From contig CAZMGF010000008.1 of the NCBI GenBank assembly GCA_964565765.1, positions 1 through 64,000 of the forward strand: a stretch of DNA of 64,000 bases, in the 5' to 3' direction. Shown here in pieces: positions 25,722-34,680 of the stretch. The position numbers and the translations under genes were made by a program. The notes under the pieces were generated by a model, which was not told the origin of the DNA, searched no databases, and saw only the letters and a list, made by a program, of their open reading frames with translations. Position 1 is the first letter of the stretch, and each line of letters begins with the position of its first letter. The DNA is from Bog-1181 sp964565765. Lineage in GTDB: Bacteria; Oederibacteriota; PGYV01; Palsa-1178.

Positions 25722-26543
25722 TCAGGCTAATTTGAAAAAGAGGGCGGCGTATATAAACATCAGCGCGAAGACAATTGCTTCATTTACTTTCCCCTTGCGC
25801 ATTATTATATAAAAGGTGGCCCCTCCAAGTATTATGGAAGGCGCTAGCATGAGCGCGCTATGTAAAAGCAGCGGCACCAGCAAATACGCCGCGTATGCCA
25901 GCGACGCTGTGACAAACCTCCCTTTTTCAGGGCCGAAAATGGTCATAAGGGTCATTACGGAATATTTTTTGTCCCCTTCGTAATCATTAACATCTTTTGT
26001 GTTGAAGGCCATGAATAAAAGGGCGGTGAAAACAGCTATGGCGGCAAATGGAAGCTTTGAAAAGATGCCGCCAGCCAGCAGATAACCCAGTACAAGGGCA
26101 AGGCTGGTTGAAAATGCTATAAGCAGTGTATTGACTGGAAAATATTTTTTTAACCTGAAAGGGGGGCAGGAATAAATCCACGCGGCCACGTGGATTGCAA
26201 TTACTGCTATTAACACAGGTATTGAAACTGCAAGCGAAAGGGAGACAGATGTCGCTAAAAGGAAAAAGAAGGCGTACAAATATCCACGCTGTGTAACGCC
26301 GGTTATGTTTAACGTATTGCCCTTATTGTTAACAGCGTCTATGGGGGCGTCATATATATTATTGAGAATAAGGCTGGCGGCAAATAGGATGTTTATAAGG
26401 AAGAACCCTTCTATTAATAACAGGGCATGAAGCGTAGAAGAGCACATTTTTATTGCCATATCATATCCCGCGCAAAAGACAGCGGTGTAATATATATGAC
26501 GTGAAATGCGGAGAGAGGACAGGAACGCTTTGATATTTTTCAT
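25722..26543 (-). CDS. UbiA-family prenyltransferase
   Basis: A 273-residue membrane prenyltransferase with about nine helices. The two Mg-diphosphate motifs are clear: NNIYDAPIDAVN (NxxxDxxxD, about 64-75) and KDVNDYEGD (DxxxD, about 186-194). Members attach a polyprenyl chain to quinone precursors, heme, geranylgeranylglyceryl phosphate or phosphoribose; which one applies here is not clear. The start is ATG 26543 with AAAGG five bases before it rather than the GTG two codons earlier. It lies 25 bases upstream of lgt and the two probably share a transcript. Confidence 0.88.
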   Translation of the reverse strand: MKNIKAFLSSLRISRHIYYTAVFCAGYDMAIKMCSSTLHALLLIEGFFLINILFAASLILNNIYDAPIDAVNNKGNTLNITGVTQRGYLYAFFFLLATSVSLSLAVSIPVLIAVIAIHVAAWIYSCPPFRLKKYFPVNTLLIAFSTSLALVLGYLLAGGIFSKLPFAAIAVFTALLFMAFNTKDVNDYEGDKKYSVMTLMTIFGPEKGRFVTASLAYAAYLLVPLLLHSALMLAPSIILGGATFYIIMRKGKVNEAIVFALMFIYAALFFKLA

Positions 26544-26569
26544 AGCCACCTTTAATATGAATTTTCGTA

Positions 26570-26578
26570 ATTATACCA
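26570..26578 (-). promoter_or_regulatory. Extended -10 promoter of the UbiA-lgt operon
   Basis: On the minus strand: TGGTATAAT (TG-N-TATAAT), 27 bases before the UbiA start. No good -35 is visible; that position falls in the GC-rich hairpin at 26593-26622. Confidence 0.5.
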
Positions 26579-26592
26579 TAAATTTTCGCCTG

Positions 26593-26622
26593 CCCGCCGA
26601 AGCCATTCAGGGCGAAGGCGGG
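26593..26622. repeat. REP-like GC-rich palindrome
   Basis: CCCGCC (26593-26598) pairs with GGCGGG (26617-26622), with an inner GCC/GGC pairing around ATTCA. It lies between divergent promoters. It resembles the palindromes at 43634 and 44478 in composition rather than sequence. Confidence 0.6.
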
Positions 26623-26636
26623 TGTGCAATAATATC

Positions 26637-26665
26637 TTGAAATCTGACAAAAAATCTATTATAAT
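26637..26665 (+). promoter_or_regulatory. Sigma-70 promoter of the DUF11 surface protein
   Basis: TTGAAA (26637-26642), 17 bases, TATAAT (26660-26665), about 78 bases before ATG 26743. Confidence 0.8.
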
Positions 26666-26742
26666 CAAATAGAGGGAATGTTATTGGTATATTTGCGTCT
26701 GCAAATTTACCGGCATTCAAAAAACTTTATAAAGGACAACTG

Positions 26743-29463
26743 ATGAAAAAAATGATAATGAAAGCAATTAAAAGCCTCGCGGCAATAAGTTTTATCATCC
26801 TATTAATGTATATACCGGCCGCCGCCACCACAAGCGCGGTGACAGTTGTGAGCATGACACCTTCCAACCCGAATCCGGGCGATATGGTTGCTATCGTGGT
26901 AAGCTATTGTGCCCAGGCTTATGATGACACGCGTATTATGCTTGCTGTTTCACAATATAATATGATACAGGCAAACAACACGGCCGGACAGACATTTAAG
27001 GTTGATGAAAACGGGACAGATGTCGGCGGCACTGGGGCCGGGGATTCTTCCGTCAACGGCGGTTACAATACAAATGACAATCCTTCAACCGCGCAATGCT
27101 ACACATTGACCTTTAATATAAACATCCCGACGACATTTTCGGGCGGCGGGACCTATTATATTGTTGTGGGAGCAAGATCATATTACACGGCGCCCGGCGC
27201 GGGGAACATTGATTCGCAGAATTATCTGCAGTTTACCCTTCCGCTTCCTCCGCCATCCGCTTCTATAACCAAAACAGCCGAAGACACCCCCGAATTCCCG
27301 GGAGAAAACATTCTTTATACTATTAATTACACATTTGTTAATTCAACCACTTTTACAATAACAGACACAGTACCGCCAAACTGCACACTTGTGAGCCAGA
27401 GCGTCGGCGGTACAAGCACGGGAACCACTCCGGGATCTACCCTTACATGGGCAATTGGAAATACGGCACAACAAAAAACAGGAAGCGTATGGTTTGTAGT
27501 GAATATAGGGGCGGGAGCGGCTTCATCCACAATACATAATACGGCGAACTGGACCACGGTGGAAATACCGGCGGGAGGTTCAAGCGGAGATGCGCCTGTG
27601 GTTGTCGGGCCTGCCGCGTTTACACTCACGAAATCAGAATCAGAGGCCACGGGAGTAATAGGCGACACAGTTACGTATGCATTTGATTTCCAGGCAGGAG
27701 GTATGTTTTTTAACTCATATGATACTTTTGATACCACCAATGAATCAAGTTTGTTTACAGCGGTCAGCAACGGAGGGCCGGGATACCCGGGCACATGGAC
27801 ATGGGAAAGCGATGGAAACGGCGGCGGTTATGTTTATTCACCGCAGCAGGGAACAGGGCCAACCAACACCCATTATCCCCATTATCTGAGGAACACACCG
27901 ACTAATTTTTGTTTTGGAGAGATAGAGGCTGATATACAGATACAAAATGGAACAACAAACTGGGACGGCTCATTAACATTCAGGGATAACGGAGTGGCCG
28001 ATAATTGTGTTGCGTACGGTGTTGGAATTTCGCAGGATAACAGCCCGGGATATTTATTCATTCAAAAATCAGTTCCGGGATATACGCCTTTAGTTGCTAC
28101 TACCGCGATTCCATTTACAATAAACTTTAATCAATTCTATACTGTAAAAGTGCTTGTCACAGATGCGGGAAATGGAGCAGTTGAGATACAGGCCAGTGTT
28201 TGGCCGCAGGGGCAACCCGATCCAATGGCATGGTATCTTACATATATTGACACACCCGGACCCACAAATACAGTTATACCAGCCTGTGGCCAGGTCGGTT
28301 TTCAGGGGTGCCCGTATAATCCAGATGTCTTTGACAACCTGAAAATATCAGAGTCTGTTCATACGAACCCGCGTTTATTTGACACAATACCCACCAGCAT
28401 TACATATTCCGGCGGGACACCGGCGAGTGTTACGGTTAATTCAGCGCCTGTTGTTTCCAACGGCGTGGTATCGTGGAACATCACAACGCAGCTGAGCAGC
28501 ATGGTATATCACTATGAGTGGTACGGGATAATTAATTATTGCGGCACCATTCCAAATACGGGATCCTTTATCGCGGATAACGGCTTTGGCACTGTTAATT
28601 CCAACACTGTAAGCCTCAGCGTCCCTGTCTGCCCGCAGACAGCCACATTTACCCCGACTTATACAATTACAAACACATACACTGTGACCTCAACTTATAC
28701 ACCAACGGTAACCATGACAGTGACAATGACGCAGACGCCTTCTCCTATAATACCTCAGTTTACCCTTTCAAAGGCTGAATCAGAGACAACGGCAAATATC
28801 GGCGATACAGTGACATATACAATAACCTATAATAATACCGGGCTCATCGACCTGACAAACCTTGATGTCTGGGATACAGTGCCGGCGCAGCTTACTGATA
28901 TAACAACCATATCACCCGCCGGTGGAAATTACAGCGCGGCTACAGGGCTGGTTTCATGGGTATTGGCGGATGTGCCTGTATCCGGATCCGGCACCATGGT
29001 ATTTTCAGGGGTTGTTTCCAATAATGTAAATAACGGACAGGTCATGCCAAACACCGCTTACGGAACGGTTGTGAGCGGACAAAATACTGTGGTGTCAAAT
29101 ACCGTCAACCTGACCGCAAGCGTGCCGGAACTTCAGCTCACGCCTATAATGAATTATCCCAATCCTTTCGGCGGCGGGCCGGATACTACAACAATAGTTT
29201 TCGGGCTGACCGTTCAGGCTGAAGTTGATGTAAAATTTTTTACAATATCAGGCGAACTTGTCAGGACAATGACATATGACGAATTAAAAGGGCAACTTGT
29301 GGCCCCGCAGACGGACACACAGAAAGGCACCAATAAGTTCATATGGGACGGAAAAAACGACAGCGGCAACAGGCTGGCCTCCGGAGTATATTTTTACAGG
29401 GTAGAGGCGAAAAGAGGAAACGAAAGCGCCCATTACATTTCAAAGCTGGCTATTTTAAGATAA
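26743..29463 (+). CDS. Secreted DUF11-repeat surface protein with inserted LamG-like domain and FlgD-like tail
   Basis: A 906-residue exported protein. A signal peptide (about 1-28) leads to an N-terminal beta region, a DUF11 repeat (about 175-285), and the first half of a second DUF11 (FTLTKSESEATGVIGDTVTY). That repeat is interrupted by about 240 residues resembling a concanavalin/LamG-type domain (NSYDTFDTTNE... to FDNLKISESV), after which the DUF11 resumes (LFDTIPTSITYSGG). A Thr/Tyr-rich linker (about 645-675), a third DUF11 (677-800) and a FlgD-like C-terminal domain (NYPNPFGGGPDTTTI, GVYFYRVEAKRG) follow. Such tails mark T9SS-type or similar surface proteins. It is flanked by its own promoter and terminator, so is a single-gene unit. 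Confidence 0.85.
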   Translation: MKKMIMKAIKSLAAISFIILLMYIPAAATTSAVTVVSMTPSNPNPGDMVAIVVSYCAQAYDDTRIMLAVSQYNMIQANNTAGQTFKVDENGTDVGGTGAGDSSVNGGYNTNDNPSTAQCYTLTFNINIPTTFSGGGTYYIVVGARSYYTAPGAGNIDSQNYLQFTLPLPPPSASITKTAEDTPEFPGENILYTINYTFVNSTTFTITDTVPPNCTLVSQSVGGTSTGTTPGSTLTWAIGNTAQQKTGSVWFVVNIGAGAASSTIHNTANWTTVEIPAGGSSGDAPVVVGPAAFTLTKSESEATGVIGDTVTYAFDFQAGGMFFNSYDTFDTTNESSLFTAVSNGGPGYPGTWTWESDGNGGGYVYSPQQGTGPTNTHYPHYLRNTPTNFCFGEIEADIQIQNGTTNWDGSLTFRDNGVADNCVAYGVGISQDNSPGYLFIQKSVPGYTPLVATTAIPFTINFNQFYTVKVLVTDAGNGAVEIQASVWPQGQPDPMAWYLTYIDTPGPTNTVIPACGQVGFQGCPYNPDVFDNLKISESVHTNPRLFDTIPTSITYSGGTPASVTVNSAPVVSNGVVSWNITTQLSSMVYHYEWYGIINYCGTIPNTGSFIADNGFGTVNSNTVSLSVPVCPQTATFTPTYTITNTYTVTSTYTPTVTMTVTMTQTPSPIIPQFTLSKAESETTANIGDTVTYTITYNNTGLIDLTNLDVWDTVPAQLTDITTISPAGGNYSAATGLVSWVLADVPVSGSGTMVFSGVVSNNVNNGQVMPNTAYGTVVSGQNTVVSNTVNLTASVPELQLTPIMNYPNPFGGGPDTTTIVFGLTVQAEVDVKFFTISGELVRTMTYDELKGQLVAPQTDTQKGTNKFIWDGKNDSGNRLASGVYFYRVEAKRGNESAHYISKLAILR

Positions 29464-29480
29464 AATATTTTTTAAATTAA

Positions 29481-29524
29481 AAAAGCCGGAAGCAATGCAA
29501 AAAAAGCGTTGCTTCCGGCTTTTA
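29481..29524 (+). terminator. Rho-independent terminator
   Basis: An 18-bp stem with one G-T wobble (29481-29498 with 29506-29523) around an A7 loop, ending in T's. It ends the DUF11 surface gene. Confidence 0.92.
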
Positions 29525-29540
29525 ATTTCAACGGAGCCTT

Positions 29541-29915
29541 ATGAAAATAATTATAGACGGCTACAATCTGATGTACCGCATGGAACTCTCCGGCTCACTT
29601 GAAAAAAAGCGGGATGAGATGCTTGAGTCTCTGGCGGAGTTTTTGTCCGTCAATCCCAATGACATGACCGTTGTTTTTGACGGCAGAAACAATCCCTCCG
29701 GCCACAGGGGCAAAGAGGTTAAATACGGCATTAAGGTCTGCTATTCGGCGCGCGGTGAGATAGCCGACGACTATATAATGGAAATGATCACAAAACGCAC
29801 CGGGAAGGCAAAGGAATACCTTATAGTATCATCCGACAGGATGATAACTGATTTCGCGAAAAAGAATTTTATGAAAACAGCGTCAAGCGACCAATTTATT
29901 GGATATCTGGAATAA
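29541..29915 (+). CDS. NYN-domain (YacP-like) protein
   Basis: A 124-residue single-domain protein of the NYN/PIN-like family, whose best-known bacterial relative is YacP/Rae1, a ribosome-associated endoribonuclease. The acidic residues expected for a metal-dependent RNase are present: IIIDGYNLMYRM (D6), TVVFDGRNNPSG (D49 region), EIADDYIMEMI (D80-81) and VSSDRMITDFAK. It starts 17 bases after the terminator at CGGAGCCTTATG. It is a small stand-alone gene before the MarR promoter. RNase activity is inferred from the family. Confidence 0.8.
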   Translation: MKIIIDGYNLMYRMELSGSLEKKRDEMLESLAEFLSVNPNDMTVVFDGRNNPSGHRGKEVKYGIKVCYSARGEIADDYIMEMITKRTGKAKEYLIVSSDRMITDFAKKNFMKTASSDQFIGYLE

Positions 29916-29938
29916 ATTTAATTTTATAAGAATTCCCC

Positions 29939-29967
29939 TTGACATTTCCCCGTCTGTGATATATATT
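29939..29967 (+). promoter_or_regulatory. Sigma-70 promoter of the first RND efflux operon
   Basis: TTGACA (29939-29944), 17 bases, TATATT (29962-29967). A palindromic operator begins five bases downstream. Confidence 0.85.
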
Positions 29968-29971
29968 TAGT

Positions 29972-29990
29972 TTGCCTAACTATTAGGTAA
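29972..29990 (+). promoter_or_regulatory. Probable MarR operator
   Basis: TTGCCTAA-CTA-TTAGGTAA, a 19-bp palindrome with one mismatch, positioned over the transcription start of the MarR gene. The left half and centre (TTGCCTAANTATTA) recur at the second MarR promoter (37920). This is the expected place for autorepression. Confidence 0.7.
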
Positions 29991-30014
29991 TAAAATAATT
30001 TGAGGTATTAATCT

Positions 30015-30455
30015 ATGGAGAAAAAAACAGAAGAAATAATGGAAGGTATCAGGGGTATTTCATTTTTCTTCCGTAAAAGAAAAAGCCACTCCTTTTTCGG
30101 GCCTGGAGCCAGAGATATCACAATCTCCCAGCTTGACCTCATGGCCTACCTTTATGAGCATAAAAGGGTAAAAATGAGCGACCTTGCAAAACATACCGGC
30201 GTCAAGATGCCCTCCATGACAGATACTATAAGCAGGCTCGTTGATATGAAAATGGTAAAAAGGGAACACGATGAAGAGGATCGCCGCACAGTCTGGGTCT
30301 CCATTACCAAAGATGTGGAAAAAATGGTATGCAAACACATTGCCCAGAAGAATGATGAGATGTCGGAGCTTATGGATGTTTTGACGGAACAGGAAAAAAC
30401 AATGGTTATAAACATACTCGCGAAACTAAAAAATAAACTGGAAAGGGTGCAATGA
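30015..30455 (+). CDS. MarR-family transcriptional regulator (first)
   Basis: A 146-residue MarR-type winged-helix dimer. The DNA-binding core reads KMSDLAKHTGVKMPSMTDTISRLVDMKMVKREHDEEDRRTVWVSIT, with the typical DEEDRR wing; the ends are helical dimerisation segments. It heads an operon of an outer-membrane protein, TolC, two adaptors and an RND pump, one base before the next start. MarR proteins in this position usually repress their own efflux operon and are released by pump substrates. The palindrome at 29972-29990 is the likely binding site. Confidence 0.92.
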   Translation: MEKKTEEIMEGIRGISFFFRKRKSHSFFGPGARDITISQLDLMAYLYEHKRVKMSDLAKHTGVKMPSMTDTISRLVDMKMVKREHDEEDRRTVWVSITKDVEKMVCKHIAQKNDEMSELMDVLTEQEKTMVINILAKLKNKLERVQ

Positions 30456-30456
30456 G

Positions 30457-31041
30457 ATGAAAAAGACAACAATTATCCTGATGATCTCGCTTTTTTTAGC
30501 GGCTGTTGCCGCCGCTGATTCGGAAAAACTTATCTTTACGGAATACGGGGTTTCATACGCGTCGGTCCTGACGCCTTCAATAATTGCCAATAATTCCACC
30601 GGCACTTTTGACACCGCCGCTTTTGATATAAAAGTTGGAGCTTCATTTCTTGACAGATGGGCTGAGGCATATGTGGGGGCCGGTTTCCAGGCCTTTATAT
30701 TCACCTCAAACTCACAGGAAAACTATTCCTTTTTCCCGCTTTACGGCGGAATCAAGGCGAATATATGCCCGGACTGGACTGTTTATCCGGACATTATATT
30801 CGAATACGGAAGGGCCATTTCAAACATACGTTCGCAGTATATGACGGACATGGGGCCCATGAACAGGGACAACGCGTGGCTGGCCGATTATTACAGCTTC
30901 GGTGCGGGCATAAACTGGAAGATAGAGGACATCGCCATTCTTGGATTAAAAATTGAAAGGCCATCATATTCAAACCTGAACAAGAGTTACGGGGAAATAC
31001 AGGTAATCAAAGCCGGCATCACATGGCAAATATACTATTAG
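30457..31041 (+). CDS. Small outer-membrane beta-barrel-like protein of unknown function
   Basis: A 194-residue protein with a signal peptide (cleavage near AAA-DSE, about residue 20). The mature part alternates aromatic/hydrophobic and polar residues in short strands (FDIKVGASFLDRWAEAYVGAGFQAFIF, YYSFGAGINWKI, VIKAGITWQIYY), ending in an aromatic residue as barrels of the outer membrane do. I do not recognise the family. It lies between the MarR regulator and TolC, so it probably belongs to the efflux system or responds to the same stress. Confidence 0.78.
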   Translation: MKKTTIILMISLFLAAVAAADSEKLIFTEYGVSYASVLTPSIIANNSTGTFDTAAFDIKVGASFLDRWAEAYVGAGFQAFIFTSNSQENYSFFPLYGGIKANICPDWTVYPDIIFEYGRAISNIRSQYMTDMGPMNRDNAWLADYYSFGAGINWKIEDIAILGLKIERPSYSNLNKSYGEIQVIKAGITWQIYY

Positions 31042-31058
31042 GACAAGGAGAAAATAAA

Positions 31059-32660
31059 ATGAGAGACTCTAAAATTTTGAAACCAACAACACACGTTATT
31101 GCGGCCATGTTTGCCGTGATATTTTTTACAACGGCGCTCCTTGCGGACGATGTCACGCCCACGGCGCAGCCCGCTGTAAAAAAGATACATAAGGTTAAAA
31201 AAGCAAAGCCGGTTGCGGCAACAGCCACGCCTGTTGCCCTGACGCAGACTGCGGCTCCGGAAGCTGTAACGCCTGCGGCATCACCAGCCTCGGTTACACA
31301 GGGCGCGGCGCAGAGTATTTCAGCATCCGCGATTGCTATCGCCCAGCCCTCAGTTCAGGTGGCAACTTCTTTGACATTTGAGGACTGCTATAAGATAGCC
31401 GCGGAAAAGAACCGCGATTTTAAAATAGCAAATCTTGATAAAACAATTTCCGAAGCCGAGCTTTCAAAGGCAGTGGCTTCGTTCGGGCCTTCAATAACAT
31501 TATCAGGGTCATATGAACCTGAAAACGTGCAGGCTCCGCTTGTGATACCATACGGTTCGCCGGAATATGGAATATTCGCGGGGCTTTATCAGTCAGCAGG
31601 AATAACTCTGACAGCAGGGTCTCCGCTTTCACTTAGCCTCTATCCTTCATATTATTATATGTCGCGTGTAACGCTTACACAGCCGTTGTTCACATTTGGA
31701 AAGACATATTTTGGTTTCAAGATGGCCGATGAAGCTTACAAGATAGCACAGATTAATTTCAAAAAGGCAAATGACAAACTTAACCTTGACGTTATAAACG
31801 CTTTTTACGGCGCACTTATCGCCCAGGAAATGGCAAACACACTTGAGGAAACAATGAAAGCCAACGAAGAATATTTAAGGATAACAAAGACAAAATATGA
31901 CAACGGCCAGGCTTCCAATTTTGACGTCCTTCAGGCGCAGGTGCAGTATTCCAATTCCATACCAGACTACCAGAGGGCCGCTGACGGCGCCAAACTTTCG
32001 CTGGAATCACTGAAAAACACACTCGGAATACCGCTTGACCAGCAGATACAGCTTTCAGGAACACCGGAATACAAGAAGCTGCAGTTTACATATGAAGAGC
32101 TTAAGAAAAAATTTGAGGACAACAACAGCGACAGGCAGATTACGGAACACGCGGCAAACCTGGCCGGATTTCAGAAAAATCTCCAGGAAGCAATGTTTCT
32201 TCCGAACATAGCCCTTACCGCGAATTATAATTACACTTCAAGCGACCCGGCATTTCATCACGAGGCGTGGGACTGGCAGTCTTCATGGGACGTGGAAATC
32301 GGAATGCAGTGGAGCCTTTTTGACTCCTTCAAGAACGTGGCGTCCATGAAAGAGGCCAACGCGAATGATGAAAAGGCAAAGCTCAACAAGGAAAACGCGG
32401 ACAACATGCTCACAATAGAGCTTGATTCACTTTACACATCACTCACACAGAACGGGCAGATAATCGAGGCCGCGGACGACCTCATAAAGACCGCTGAAGA
32501 GGGCTACAGGATAGCCAAAGAATCATACAAGAACGGGCTCATCCAGTCCGTCGACCTTTTAAACGCCGAGACGCAGATGCTGCGCGCGAAGATGAATTAC
32601 CTCAACGCGCTCTTCAACTACATCACCACGGCGCAGAAGCTCAAGGATTTTGTAAACTAA
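31059..32660 (+). CDS. TolC-family outer-membrane efflux channel
   Basis: A 533-residue TolC-type channel. The signal peptide (about 1-32) is followed by an unusual low-complexity Ala/Thr/Pro stretch of about 80 residues before SLTFEDCYKIAAEKNRDF, the first OEP helix. Two repeats carry the long helices (NAFYGALIAQEMANTLEET, FDVLQAQVQYSNSIPDYQ, KESYKNGLIQSVDLLNAETQM). The start is ATG 31059, preceded by ACAAGGAG; an earlier in-frame ATG (31023) lies within the previous gene. It is the outer exit for the adaptors and pump downstream. Confidence 0.92.
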   Translation: MRDSKILKPTTHVIAAMFAVIFFTTALLADDVTPTAQPAVKKIHKVKKAKPVAATATPVALTQTAAPEAVTPAASPASVTQGAAQSISASAIAIAQPSVQVATSLTFEDCYKIAAEKNRDFKIANLDKTISEAELSKAVASFGPSITLSGSYEPENVQAPLVIPYGSPEYGIFAGLYQSAGITLTAGSPLSLSLYPSYYYMSRVTLTQPLFTFGKTYFGFKMADEAYKIAQINFKKANDKLNLDVINAFYGALIAQEMANTLEETMKANEEYLRITKTKYDNGQASNFDVLQAQVQYSNSIPDYQRAADGAKLSLESLKNTLGIPLDQQIQLSGTPEYKKLQFTYEELKKKFEDNNSDRQITEHAANLAGFQKNLQEAMFLPNIALTANYNYTSSDPAFHHEAWDWQSSWDVEIGMQWSLFDSFKNVASMKEANANDEKAKLNKENADNMLTIELDSLYTSLTQNGQIIEAADDLIKTAEEGYRIAKESYKNGLIQSVDLLNAETQMLRAKMNYLNALFNYITTAQKLKDFVN

Positions 32661-32696
32661 AAGTATGGATAATAAACGGGCAATACGGAGGGTTAA

Positions 32697-33623
32697 GTGA
32701 AGAGGACCTTTGATAAAAACGCGGTGCAGCATGCTGTTTTTGCGGCAGTCGTAATAATTGTATGCTTTATGCTGGTAAACTGCGCGAAAAAAGAGAAGGA
32801 AACTTCTTACAGCGTCTCGGTTTATACCCTTGAAAAGCAAAAAGTTCCCCATATGATAACGGTTCAGGGGATACTTGAGGGCGATCCACAGGTGAAGGTA
32901 TATCCGCAGGTGGCTGGTAAGTTCGTTAAAAACGCGGTTCCCGAGGGGGCCCGTGTGAATAAGGATGATGTTGTGGCTTATGTTGACCGCGACCAGATCG
33001 GATACAAATATGAGCTCGCTCCGGTAAAGGCGCCGATAGCCGGCGTTGTCACGAAACTGTATTTTATCGACAGGGGCGGCAAAGTGGACCAGCAATCTCC
33101 CGTGGCCGAGGTGGCCAACGAGGACAATATAAAGGTTGTATTTAATATAGGACAGGATGATCTTTTGAAGGTGAAAAAGGGGCAGAGCGCTCTTATATAT
33201 TACGCCAATGATTCGGCGCTTGCGGTATCCGGGACAGTTTCGTCGGTTCCGCCGGTTGTCAATATGGATATAATGGCGGGCACCATAATAGTGACTGGTT
33301 CCAATAAATCAAAAATATTAAAAATAGGCATGTCGGTAAATGTCAGCATATTGACAGGTGTAAAGGAAAGTTATTTAATCCCTGAAAAGGCGATCCTTCA
33401 GAGTGATGACGGGTTGTATGTGTTTGTTGACGCAGGCGGAAAAGCGGCCAGGGCAAAGGTTATTACCGGATACAGGTTAAATGATATGATAGAAATAGAA
33501 GGGCAATTTTCCGACGGGGACAGGATTGTAATCGACGGGAACTCGGGCCTATCTGACGGGGCCTTGCTGAATATAACAGCGGCGCAGGACCGTGAAAAAC
33601 CGGCGGGCGGCGCACAAATTTAA
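32697..33623 (+). CDS. RND efflux adaptor (membrane fusion protein), lipoprotein, hairpin-less
   Basis: A 308-residue periplasmic adaptor. GTG 32697 follows an ACGGAGGG ribosome site. A hydrophobic N-terminus ends in a lipobox-like LVNC (C30), so it is probably lipid-anchored. The lipoyl halves VYPQVAGKFVKNAVPEGARVNKDD and APIAGVVTKLYFIDRGGKV are separated by only about 15 residues, so the long alpha-helical hairpin that normally reaches TolC is missing. The beta-barrel (VKVVFNIGQDDLLKVKKGQ) and membrane-proximal domains (SYLIPEKAILQSDDGLYVFV) follow. Two close relatives lie at 33691 and 38419. It works with the TolC and RND genes of this operon. Confidence 0.88.
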   Translation: MKRTFDKNAVQHAVFAAVVIIVCFMLVNCAKKEKETSYSVSVYTLEKQKVPHMITVQGILEGDPQVKVYPQVAGKFVKNAVPEGARVNKDDVVAYVDRDQIGYKYELAPVKAPIAGVVTKLYFIDRGGKVDQQSPVAEVANEDNIKVVFNIGQDDLLKVKKGQSALIYYANDSALAVSGTVSSVPPVVNMDIMAGTIIVTGSNKSKILKIGMSVNVSILTGVKESYLIPEKAILQSDDGLYVFVDAGGKAARAKVITGYRLNDMIEIEGQFSDGDRIVIDGNSGLSDGALLNITAAQDREKPAGGAQI

Positions 33624-33629
33624 ATATTT

Positions 33630-33659
33630 TCAATAATCAATAATTATTGATTATTTTTT
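33630..33659 (+). terminator. AT-rich palindrome with T-run between two adaptor genes
   Basis: A perfect 24-bp palindrome (33630-33653) followed by eight T's. All pairs are A-T except one GC pair on each side, so as a terminator it would be weak. It sits inside the efflux operon between the first and second adaptor, where it may attenuate transcription or be a binding site. Confidence 0.5.
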
Positions 33660-33690
33660 TTGCAAATCAGGCTCAAGAAGGCGGGACAAA

Positions 33691-34599
33691 ATGAACAGCA
33701 CAAGGACAACAATAAAAAACATAGTAATCATAATTTTGATAATACTTGCATGTATTATGGTGTTGAGAATAATCGCCAGTATAACAAGGAACAGTAAAAA
33801 ATCCGTTGAGCTTATAAACAACGCAGGCTCTGTAAAAGCCGTATTTTCAAAGGTGCCCCATTATATTTCCGTGCAGTCCGTTGTCGAGGGCGACCCGCAG
33901 GTGAAGGTTTATCCGCAGGTGGAAGGAAAATTTGTCCGCAACGCGGTGGTTGAGGGAACAACAGTAAAAAAGGACCAGCCGCTTGTTTACATTGACAGGG
34001 ACCAGGTGGGGGAAAATTTCGAGTATGCCGTTGTGTACGCGCCGGCGGCCGGGTTGGTGACGAAGTTTTATTATACGGACAGGGGCGCGATGATAAATCC
34101 GGAAAACGCAGTCGCTGAAGTGGCTGACGGGGAAAATATAAAAACAGTATTCAGCGTTAATCAGGAAGACCTTATGCTGCTTAAAAAAGGGCAGAAGGCA
34201 AGGATATCCTTTATAGGCGATGATTCAATTTCTGTGGAAGGCGTGGTTGAGCTTGCCCCGCCTGTAATTAATGAGGACACAATGGCAGGCTCCATTGTTG
34301 TTAAGGCCCCGAACACCGGCGGAAAAATGAAAATCGGCATGTCGGTGAATGTGGACGTGCTGACCGGCGAGACAGAATCAATCCTGGTGCCGGAGCAGGC
34401 CGTTCTGCTGGGGGACAACGGCGCGTATGTTTATATTAACGACAACGGCAAAGCTAAAACAGTAAATGTTGTCATGGGATACAAACAAAATAATGATGTT
34501 GAGATATCCGGGCCCGGGCTTAAGGCAGGGGACGAAATAATTACCGACGGAAGTTTCAAGCTTTCAGACGGCGTAAAAGTGAGCACAATTCTCAAATAA
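33691..34599 (+). CDS. RND efflux adaptor (second copy, membrane-anchored, hairpin-less)
   Basis: A 302-residue paralogue of the adaptor at 32697. Instead of a lipobox it has an N-terminal membrane helix (KNIVIIILIILACIMVLRIIAS). The remainder has the same order: QSVVEGDPQVKVYPQVEGKF, a short link without alpha-hairpin, AGLVTKFYYTDRGAM, VFSVNQEDLMLLKKGQ, then ILVPEQAVLLGDNGAYVYI. ATG 33691 follows AAGGCGGG. It lies directly before the RND gene. Two adaptors for one pump may form mixed rings, as in some other systems with paired adaptors. Confidence 0.88.
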   Translation: MNSTRTTIKNIVIIILIILACIMVLRIIASITRNSKKSVELINNAGSVKAVFSKVPHYISVQSVVEGDPQVKVYPQVEGKFVRNAVVEGTTVKKDQPLVYIDRDQVGENFEYAVVYAPAAGLVTKFYYTDRGAMINPENAVAEVADGENIKTVFSVNQEDLMLLKKGQKARISFIGDDSISVEGVVELAPPVINEDTMAGSIVVKAPNTGGKMKIGMSVNVDVLTGETESILVPEQAVLLGDNGAYVYINDNGKAKTVNVVMGYKQNNDVEISGPGLKAGDEIITDGSFKLSDGVKVSTILK

Positions 34600-34680
34600 A
34601 GAGCGTGATAAGCAGAACTTGAACAAAGCAGTTTTTGTTTCTTTAAAAAATGATAAAAGAACACATACAGGAGTGAAATA

